From Metarhizobium sp964253915 (GTDB taxonomy: Bacteria > Pseudomonadota > Alphaproteobacteria > Rhizobiales > Rhizobiaceae), in assembly GCF_964253915.1 (NCBI RefSeq), contig NZ_CAXUSG020000006.1, positions 186,001 to 250,000 of the forward strand: 64,000 nucleotides of DNA. Direction: 5' to 3'. Position numbers and translations under genes: made by a program. The number at the start of each line of letters is the position of its first letter. Position 1 is the stretch's first letter. The notes below the pieces were generated by a model, which was not told where the DNA came from, did no database searches, and saw only the letters and a program-made list of their open reading frames with translations. Shown here piece after piece: positions 57,954 through 64,000 of this stretch.

Positions 57954-58862
57954 ATGTGTGGGATTGTTGGTTTGTTTCTGAAGGATCGGGCCCTGGAGCC
58001 GCATCTGGGAGCGCTGCTCTCCGACATGCTGGTGACCATGACCGATCGCGGCCCCGATAGCGCCGGCATCGCCATCTACGGGGCGCCCGATCCGGTGCGC
58101 GCCAAGCTGACGGTGCAATCGCCCTATCCCGCGCGGGATTTCGAGAACCTCGAACACGATCTTGGCGCGGCCATCGGCGACACGGTCGAGGTGATCGTCA
58201 AGAACACCCATGCCGTCATTTCCGTCGATCCCGAATGGGTGGGCGTCGCCCGTGCCGTGCTGGCCTCGATCCGGCCGGATGTGCGGGTGATGTCGAGCGG
58301 CGAAACCATCGAGATCTACAAGGAAACCGGCCTGCCGAAGGATGTCGTCGGCCGTTTCGACATCCGCTCGATGGGCGGCACGCACGGCATCGGCCACACG
58401 CGCATGGCGACGGAATCGGCGGTGACGACGCTTGGCGCCCATCCGTTTTCCACTGGCGCCGACCAGTGCCTGGTGCACAATGGCTCGCTGTCCAACCACA
58501 ACAACCTGCGCCGCGAACTGGTTCGCGAAGGCATGACCTTCGAGACCGAGAACGACTCCGAGGTCGCCGCCGCCTACCTGACGGCGGAAATGGCTAGGGG
58601 CAAGAATCTTGGGCAGGCGCTGGATGGCGCCGTCAAGGATCTCGACGGCTTCTTCACCTTCGTCGTCGGCACCAAATCCGGTTTCGGCGTGCTGCGCGAT
58701 GCCATCGCCTGCAAACCCGCCGTGATGGCCGAGACGGACCAATATGTCGCCTTCGGTTCGGAATATCGCGCCCTGGTCAACCTGCCGGGCATCGAGACCG
58801 CCCGCATCTGGGAACCGGAGCCGGCGACGGTCTATTTCTGGGAACATGAAAAGGCGGCGTGA
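57954..58862 (+). CDS. glxB: GlxB, glutamine-amidotransferase-type subunit (N-methylglutamate synthase A-like)
   Basis: A 302-residue class II amidotransferase domain with the N-terminal nucleophile Cys2 (MCGIVGLF) and the DRGPDSAGIAIYG and GIGHTRMATES motifs. It corresponds to the amidotransferase part of glutamate synthase and to MgsA of N-methylglutamate synthase. GGAGATCG precedes the ATG. It is the first of four tightly linked genes ending in glnT. Confidence 0.88.
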   Translation: MCGIVGLFLKDRALEPHLGALLSDMLVTMTDRGPDSAGIAIYGAPDPVRAKLTVQSPYPARDFENLEHDLGAAIGDTVEVIVKNTHAVISVDPEWVGVARAVLASIRPDVRVMSSGETIEIYKETGLPKDVVGRFDIRSMGGTHGIGHTRMATESAVTTLGAHPFSTGADQCLVHNGSLSNHNNLRRELVREGMTFETENDSEVAAAYLTAEMARGKNLGQALDGAVKDLDGFFTFVVGTKSGFGVLRDAIACKPAVMAETDQYVAFGSEYRALVNLPGIETARIWEPEPATVYFWEHEKAA

Positions 58863-58921
58863 TCCGTTCGTCGGTTATTTCGCCTGCCATCTCGATTGAA
58901 GAAGACGACAAGGACAGCTCC

Positions 58922-59608
58922 ATGCCGGTCATAGACCTCGCGGTCACGCCATTGCGCGAACTCAACCAGGCCCTCCACGATATTACCTCGGGCAGCAACG
59001 ACACCCATTTCGAAGTCATCAATCCGCGCGGGCACCACGCCGTCGCCGTCGGCGTCGACCAGCCCGTCACCGTCGATGTGAAGGGCAGCGTCGGTTATTA
59101 TTGCGCCGGCATGAACGACCAGGCGACGATCACCATCCATGGCTCGGCAGGCCCGGGCGTGGCCGAAAACATGATGTCCGGCACGGTGGTGGTCAAGGGT
59201 GATGCCAGCCAGTATGCCGGCGCCACCGGTCGCGGCGGCCTGCTGGTGATCGAAGGCAATGCCTCGTCGCGCTGCGGCATCTCGATGAAGGGTATCGATA
59301 TCGTCGTGCACGGTAATATCGGCCACATGTCGGCCTTCATGGCCCAGGCCGGCAATCTCGTCGTGCTCGGCGATGCCGGCGAGGCGCTGGGCGATTCCCT
59401 CTACGAGGCGCGTATTTTCGTGCGCGGCGCGGTGAAAAGCTTAGGCGCCGATTGCATCGAGAAGGAGATGCGGGCGGAACATCTCGAAATCCTCGCCGAG
59501 CTGCTGGACAAGGCGGGTGTCGCCGATGCCCGGCCGGAGGAGTTCAAGCGGTACGGATCGGCCCGCAAGCTCTACAACTTCCACATCGACAATGCCGATG
59601 CTTATTGA
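58922..59608 (+). CDS. glxC: GlxC, glutamate-synthase GXGXG-domain subunit (N-methylglutamate synthase B-like)
   Basis: A 228-residue beta-helix domain protein with repeated glycine-rich turns (SAGPGVAENMMSGTVVVKGDASQYAGATGRGGLLVIEG), matching the C-terminal domain of glutamate synthase large subunits. I chose ATG 58922 with AAGGACAG upstream over a GTG at 58859 that overlaps glxB. It is a structural subunit of the same complex. Confidence 0.88.
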   Translation: MPVIDLAVTPLRELNQALHDITSGSNDTHFEVINPRGHHAVAVGVDQPVTVDVKGSVGYYCAGMNDQATITIHGSAGPGVAENMMSGTVVVKGDASQYAGATGRGGLLVIEGNASSRCGISMKGIDIVVHGNIGHMSAFMAQAGNLVVLGDAGEALGDSLYEARIFVRGAVKSLGADCIEKEMRAEHLEILAELLDKAGVADARPEEFKRYGSARKLYNFHIDNADAY

Positions 59609-59617
59609 GGCAAGACC

Positions 59618-60946
59618 ATGAGCTATCAGAACCCGCCCACCACGCCGCGCACATCGGCCACTTTCGACGACTACACCACCTCCGAAATCCGCCGCGCCGC
59701 AGCCACCGGCATCTACGACATCCGCGGCGGCGGCGCTAAACGCAAGGTGCCGCATTTCGACGACCTCTTGTTCCTCGGCGCCTCGATCTCGCGTTATCCG
59801 CTCGAAGGCTACCGCGAGAAATGCGAGACGAACGTCGTACTCGGCGCGCGTTTTGCCAAGAAGCCGATCGAACTGAAGATCCCGATCACCATTGCCGGCA
59901 TGAGCTTCGGCTCGCTCTCCGGGCAGGCCAAGGAAGCGCTGGGGCGCGGCGCGACGCTGGCCGGCACCTCGACGACGACGGGCGACGGCGGCATGACCGA
60001 GGAGGAACGTGGCCACTCGCAGACGCTGGTCTATCAATACCTGCCGTCGCGCTACGGCATGAACCCGCGCGACCTGCGCCGCGCCGACGCCATCGAGATC
60101 GTCATCGGCCAGGGCGCCAAGCCCGGCGGCGGCGGCATGCTGCTCGGCCAGAAGATTTCCGATCGCGTTGCCGACATGCGCACGCTGCCGAAGGGCATCG
60201 ACCAGCGCTCCGCCTGCCGCCATCCGGACTGGACCGGGCCGGACGACCTGGAAATCAAGATTCTGGAACTGCGCGAGATCACCAACTGGGAAAAGCCGAT
60301 CTATGTGAAGGTTGGCGGCGCGCGTCCTTATTACGATACCGCTCTGGCAGTGAAGGCCGGTGCCGATGTCGTGGTGCTCGACGGCATGCAGGGCGGCACG
60401 GCGGCGACGCAGGAAGTCTTCATCGAGAATGTCGGCATGCCGACGCTCGCCTGCATTCGCCCGGCCGTGCAGGCGCTGCAGGATCTCGGCATGCACCGCA
60501 AGGTGCAGCTCGTCATCTCCGGCGGCATCCGCTCCGGCGCCGACGTGGCCAAGGCGCTGGCGCTGGGGGCCGATGCCGTGTCCATCGGCACGGCGGCTCT
60601 GATCGCCATCGGCGACAACGATCCGCGCTGGGAGGCGGAATACAATGCGCTCGGCACCACGGCCGGCGCCTATGACGACTGGCACGAAGGCAAGGACCCG
60701 GCCGGCATCACCACGCAGGACCCGGAATTGTCGCAGCGGCTCGATCCGGTCGCGGCCGGGCGGCGGCTTGCCAACTATCTCAAGGTCATGACGCTGGAGG
60801 CGCAGACCATCGCGCGCGCCTGCGGCAAGAACCATGTCCACAATCTCGAGCCGGAAGATCTCTGCGCGCTGACGATCGAAGCCTCGGCCATGGCCCAGGT
60901 GCCGCTGGCCGGCACCAGCTGGATACCCGGAAAAGGCGGGTTCTGA
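59618..60946 (+). CDS. glxD: GlxD, FMN-binding glutamate-synthase-type subunit (N-methylglutamate synthase C-like)
   Basis: A 442-residue TIM-barrel protein that matches the FMN/synthase domain of glutamate synthase, with KPGGGGMLLGQKIS, VVVLDGMQGGTAATQEVF and ISGGIRSGADVAKALALGADAVSIG. It lies 9 bp after glxC. In N-methylotrophs the same three-gene set makes N-methylglutamate from methylamine and glutamate. Confidence 0.9.
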   Translation: MSYQNPPTTPRTSATFDDYTTSEIRRAAATGIYDIRGGGAKRKVPHFDDLLFLGASISRYPLEGYREKCETNVVLGARFAKKPIELKIPITIAGMSFGSLSGQAKEALGRGATLAGTSTTTGDGGMTEEERGHSQTLVYQYLPSRYGMNPRDLRRADAIEIVIGQGAKPGGGGMLLGQKISDRVADMRTLPKGIDQRSACRHPDWTGPDDLEIKILELREITNWEKPIYVKVGGARPYYDTALAVKAGADVVVLDGMQGGTAATQEVFIENVGMPTLACIRPAVQALQDLGMHRKVQLVISGGIRSGADVAKALALGADAVSIGTAALIAIGDNDPRWEAEYNALGTTAGAYDDWHEGKDPAGITTQDPELSQRLDPVAAGRRLANYLKVMTLEAQTIARACGKNHVHNLEPEDLCALTIEASAMAQVPLAGTSWIPGKGGF

Positions 60947-61017
60947 TCGGTCCGGGCCACGCTTTCCGTAGGGAGGAGATGGAAGGCGAGGCGCGGGCAT
61001 GAATGACTGACGACTTT

Positions 61018-61039
61018 TCCCTTCCCGCCAACGGGAAGG
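61018..61039. repeat. Short hairpin between glxD and glnT
   Basis: CCCTTCCCG-CCAA-CGGGAAGGG, a perfect 9-bp stem in the 161-bp glxD-glnT interval. It may modulate read-through into glnT. Confidence 0.5.
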
Positions 61040-61107
61040 GCGAGGGTGAGGAGAACACTCCCATCCGCATCGAACATAAGTGTCTCAAAAATCCAAAAGG
61101 GGAACAA

Positions 61108-62415
61108 ATGACACTGGATCTTGCAGCCTATGCCAAGGAGCATGGCATCAAGTATTTCATGATCAGCTATACCGATCTTTTCGGCGGCCAGCGCGCCAAG
61201 CTGGTGCCGGCCCAGGCGATATCAGGCATGCAGGCGGAAGGCGCGGGTTTTGCAGGTTTTGCCACCTGGCTCGACATGACGCCCGCCCATCCCGACCTGT
61301 TCGCCCTGCCGGATGCCGCTTCGGTGATCCAGCTTCCGTGGAAGAAGGATGTCGCCTGGGTGGCGGCCGATTGCATGATGGACGGCAAGCTGGTCGAGCA
61401 GGCGCCGCGCAACGTCCTGAAAAGGCTGATCACTGAAGCGGCAGCCATGGGCAAGCGGGTGAAGACCGGCGTCGAGGCCGAGTTCTTCCTGATCACGGCG
61501 GATGGATCGGCGATTTCGGACAGTTTCGATACGGCGGAAAAACCCTGCTACGACCAGCAGGCGGTGATGCGGCGCTACGACGTCATCGCCGAGATCTGCG
61601 ACTACATGCTGGAACTCGGCTGGGGGCCGTACCAGAACGACCACGAGGACGCCAACGGCCAGTTCGAGATGAACTGGGAATTCGACGACGCGCTGAAAAC
61701 CGCTGACAAGCATTCCTTCTTCAAGTTCATGGTCAAGTCCGTTGCCGAAAAGCATGGGCTGAAGGCGACCTTCATGCCAAAACCGTTCAAGGGGCTGACA
61801 GGCAACGGCTGCCATTGCCACATTTCGGTCTGGGATACGGACGGCACGGTGAACGTCTTCGCCGACAAGGCAGCCGATTTCGGCCTGTCGGCCGAGGGCC
61901 GGGAATTCCTCGGCGGCATCATGGCGCATGCCTCGGCGCTGGCGGCGATCACCAACCCGACGGTCAACTCCTACAAGCGCATCAACGCGCCGCGCACCAC
62001 TTCGGGCGCCACCTGGTCGCCGAACACCGTCACCTGGACCGGCAACAACCGCACGCATATGGTGCGCGTGCCCGGTCCCGGCCGGTTCGAACTGCGCCTG
62101 CCGGATGGTGCCGTCAACCCTTATCTGCTGCAGGCGGTGATCATCGCCGCCGGGCTGGACGGGCTGAAGAGCAAGGCCGATCCCGGCCCTCACCATGACA
62201 TCGACATGTATGCCGAGGGGCACCTGGTGAAGAATGCGCCGCGCCTGCCGCTCAATCTTCTCGATGCCCTGCGCGAATACGACGCCGATCAGCGCCTGAA
62301 AGACGCAATGGGGACGGAATTTTCCGCAGCCTTCCTTAAGCTCAAGCATAACGAATGGAACGCCTACGCTTCGCATTTCACCGAATGGGAGCGCCAGACG
62401 ACGCTGGATATCTAG
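61108..62415 (+). CDS. glnT: Glutamine-synthetase-family GlnT (probable gamma-glutamylmethylamide synthetase)
   Basis: A 435-residue glutamine-synthetase-fold enzyme of the GlnT/GSIII-like group of rhizobia. The metal- and nucleotide-site segments are VEAEFFLIT, GPYQNDHEDANGQFEMNW, GNGCHCHIS, and NPTVNSYKRINAPRTTSG. In the N-methylglutamate pathway the same type of enzyme joins methylamine to glutamate. It follows glxBCD with GGGGAAC before the ATG at 61108, so this assignment is favoured over ordinary ammonia assimilation. Confidence 0.9.
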   Translation: MTLDLAAYAKEHGIKYFMISYTDLFGGQRAKLVPAQAISGMQAEGAGFAGFATWLDMTPAHPDLFALPDAASVIQLPWKKDVAWVAADCMMDGKLVEQAPRNVLKRLITEAAAMGKRVKTGVEAEFFLITADGSAISDSFDTAEKPCYDQQAVMRRYDVIAEICDYMLELGWGPYQNDHEDANGQFEMNWEFDDALKTADKHSFFKFMVKSVAEKHGLKATFMPKPFKGLTGNGCHCHISVWDTDGTVNVFADKAADFGLSAEGREFLGGIMAHASALAAITNPTVNSYKRINAPRTTSGATWSPNTVTWTGNNRTHMVRVPGPGRFELRLPDGAVNPYLLQAVIIAAGLDGLKSKADPGPHHDIDMYAEGHLVKNAPRLPLNLLDALREYDADQRLKDAMGTEFSAAFLKLKHNEWNAYASHFTEWERQTTLDI

Positions 62416-62454
62416 CGGCGCTGCGGCAGGGCGAAGATTTCGATCAGGAGGCGG

Positions 62455-62479
62455 GCGCCGGAGGCTTTCCGGCGCTTTT
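62455..62479 (+). terminator. Rho-independent terminator after glnT
   Basis: GCGCCGGA and TCCGGCGC form an 8-bp stem around GGCTT, followed by TTTTGATTTGATTT. It begins 40 bp after the glnT stop, separating it from purU. Confidence 0.75.
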
Positions 62480-62527
62480 GATTTGATTTAAGCAAGCCGC
62501 CGAAGGCCTGCTTTGAAAGGAAGATCG

Positions 62528-63412
62528 ATGACGAATTATGTTCTGACGGTGAGCTGCAAGTCGACACGGGGCATCGTCGCCGCCATCACCGGTTATCTGG
62601 CCGGGGAAGGCTGCTACATCAGCGACAGTTCACAGTTCGACGACCTGGAGACCGGGCTGTTCTTCATGCGCCTGACCTTCATCAGCCAGGAAGGTGCCTC
62701 GCTCGAGAAGCTTCGCACCGGTTTTGAGGCGGTCAAGGCACAGTTCGGCATGGAAGCCGAAATCCGCAACAGCGAGCATCGCATGAAGGTGCTGCTGATG
62801 GTGTCGCGCTTCGGCCACTGCCTCAACGACCTGCTCTACCGCTGGAAGATCGGTGCGCTGCCGATCGATATCGTCGGCGTCATTTCCAACCACTTCGATT
62901 ATCAGAAGGTGGTGGTCAATCACGACATCCCGTTCCACCATATCCCGGTGACCAAGGCCAACAAGCCGCAGGCGGAAGCCCGGATCATGGACGTGGTCGA
63001 GCAGACCGGCACCGAGCTGATCGTTCTCGCCCGCTACATGCAGATCCTCTCCGACCAGATGTGCCAGAAGATGTCCGGCCAGATCATCAACATCCACCAC
63101 TCCTTCCTGCCGAGCTTCAAGGGCGCCAACCCCTACAAGCAGGCCTATGAGCGCGGTGTGAAGCTGATCGGCGCGACAGCGCATTACGTCACCGCCGACC
63201 TCGACGAAGGCCCGATCATCGAGCAGGACATCGCCCGCATCACCCATGCCCAGAGTGCGGAAGATTACGTCTCGATCGGCCGCGACGTCGAAAGCCAGGT
63301 GTTGGCGCGCGCCGTGCATGCGCATATCCACCACCGCACCTTCATCAACGGCAACCGCACCGTCGTCTTCCCGGCGAGCCCCGGCTCTTACGCTTCCGAG
63401 CGCATGGGTTGA
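62528..63412 (+). CDS. purU: Formyltetrahydrofolate deformylase
   Basis: A 294-residue PurU with an N-terminal ACT domain (about 1-80) and a C-terminal formyltransferase-fold domain. The catalytic segment ISNHFD and the IINIHHSFLPSFKGANPY motif are present. It hydrolyses 10-formyl-THF to formate and THF. The ATG at 62528 is preceded by GGAAGATCG. Next to a methylamine pathway it fits disposal of C1 units. Confidence 0.93.
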   Translation: MTNYVLTVSCKSTRGIVAAITGYLAGEGCYISDSSQFDDLETGLFFMRLTFISQEGASLEKLRTGFEAVKAQFGMEAEIRNSEHRMKVLLMVSRFGHCLNDLLYRWKIGALPIDIVGVISNHFDYQKVVVNHDIPFHHIPVTKANKPQAEARIMDVVEQTGTELIVLARYMQILSDQMCQKMSGQIINIHHSFLPSFKGANPYKQAYERGVKLIGATAHYVTADLDEGPIIEQDIARITHAQSAEDYVSIGRDVESQVLARAVHAHIHHRTFINGNRTVVFPASPGSYASERMG

Positions 63413-63485
63413 AAAAATCTCGGCCGGTCGAATTTTTTCGGGAACCAACGGCATCCCGGAACGTTTGGGATCTGGCTGAAACAAC

Positions 63486-63524
63486 AAGTGGCGATATGAC
63501 GAGGTATCGCCACTTTGTCTTTTT
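63486..63524 (+). terminator. Rho-independent terminator after purU
   Basis: AAGTGGCGATA and TATCGCCACTT form an 11-bp stem around an 8-base loop, followed by TGTCTTTTTG. The rest of 63413-63703 shows no gene. Confidence 0.75.
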
Positions 63525-63703
63525 GTCGCGAGATGGAACAGACGGAGGCGCAAGCGCCGGTAACCGCAAGGAAATCGGTGTATTGGGCTGGATTTTCCGG
63601 TGCAGTTTCTGCTGGCGGACCACCGATGACGGCATCGTTGGCCTGAATTCGCGCCTCTCCCATCTTCCCCGTGCCGGATTTCGCCGGCGCGGGGATTTTC
63701 GTT

Positions 63704-64000
63704 TCAGCCGCCGGCTTTTTCATCGTCGACCGCCGCCGGGCCTTGTTTCTCCTCCATGCCGAGGGCGATCTGCATGCGGGCGAGGATGAAGAGCACGACC
63801 AGTGCCGCGCCCGTCGCGAAGGCGGCGATGAACCAGTGGCCGAAGCCGAGCGCAAGACCGATACCGCCGGACAGCCACATGCCGGCGCCGGTGGTCAACC
63901 CCTTCACCTCGCCGCGCGAAAAAACGATCATGCCGGCCGCGAGAAAGGCGACGCCGGCAGTGACGGCCTCGATGACGCGCAGCGGATCGATGCGCACCTG
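63704..64000 (-). CDS. MgtC/SapB-family membrane protein, C-terminal part
   Basis: 98 residues remain; the frame continues past the window edge, so the start is missing. The sequence has the MgtC pattern DPLRVIEAVTAGVAFLAAGMI and GEVKGLTTGAGMWLSGGIGLALG, with three membrane segments and a short charged tail ending DDEKAGG. MgtC-like proteins influence Mg2+ stress and ATP-synthase activity. The role here is not known. Confidence 0.8.
   Translation of the reverse strand, partial: QVRIDPLRVIEAVTAGVAFLAAGMIVFSRGEVKGLTTGAGMWLSGGIGLALGFGHWFIAAFATGAALVVLFILARMQIALGMEEKQGPAAVDDEKAGG

Noticed and set aside
1..64000. tRNA, rRNA or riboswitch genes
   Set aside because: I found no cloverleaf, rRNA core sequence or known riboswitch core in the intergenic regions, though a weak one could be missed by eye.

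Overview
The window looks like an alphaproteobacterium of the order Rhizobiales, most likely the Rhizobium/Agrobacterium group. The evidence is high-GC coding sequence, tightly packed catabolic operons each with its own regulator, RepA and RepC proteins of the repABC family, a 1,5-anhydro-D-fructose reductase whose key residues match the characterised Ensifer (Sinorhizobium) enzyme, and many rhizobial-type intergenic palindromes. I see no rRNA, tRNA or CRISPR.

Left part (1-33.4 kb) is mostly transport and catabolism. It opens with the tail of an AmiC-like binding protein and an AmiR-like ANTAR regulator, then a peptidase and a five-gene dipeptide-type ABC transporter (to 7.96 kb). A MarR regulator and glycerate 2-kinase follow. 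Next is a minus-strand sugar locus with two GMC oxidoreductases, an SDR and a CUT1 transporter, facing a LacI regulator whose likely operator lies over the binding-protein promoter. A five-gene minus-strand operon (LacI regulator, anhydrofructose reductase, CoA-transferase, enoyl-CoA hydratase, aldehyde dehydrogenase; 19.9-25.8 kb) faces a DUF993 aldolase-like gene. The two sides carry related operators, which suggests one uncharacterised pathway. A ureohydrolase with a divergent LysR regulator, an aminotransferase and a VWA protein complete this part.

Middle part (33.6-39.1 kb) is a replicon-like module: a KAP-family P-loop NTPase, then repA, a predicted antisense ctRNA on the opposite strand, and repC. 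No repB lies between repA and repC. gabT-gabD, an orphan Phd-type antitoxin and the EF-P module (efp facing epmA-epmB) follow.

Right part (45.8-56.7 kb) is the most unusual region. A carrier protein, an acyl-CoA-dehydrogenase-like flavoprotein, an amino acid:[carrier protein] ligase (a class II synthetase relative lacking a tRNA-binding arm), a DUF1839 protein and a family 2 glycosidase face a tandem alpha/beta hydrolase with abnormal nucleophile positions, a Wzx-like flippase and a glycosyltransferase. I infer a pathway that loads an amino acid on a carrier protein, oxidises it and transfers it, possibly to an exported glycan. DUF1839 shows a Cys/His/Asp pattern like the BtrH-type acyltransferases. 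The window ends with glxABCD-glnT-purU, which reads as the N-methylglutamate (methylamine) route plus C1 handling, and a partial mgtC.

Two classes of non-coding repeat stand out. One is a ~197-bp MITE-like element present twice, each copy flanked by a perfect 10-bp target duplication and one copy inserted into an older palindromic repeat. The other is a double-hairpin element present twice, one copy sitting inside the terminator between gabD and the antitoxin gene.
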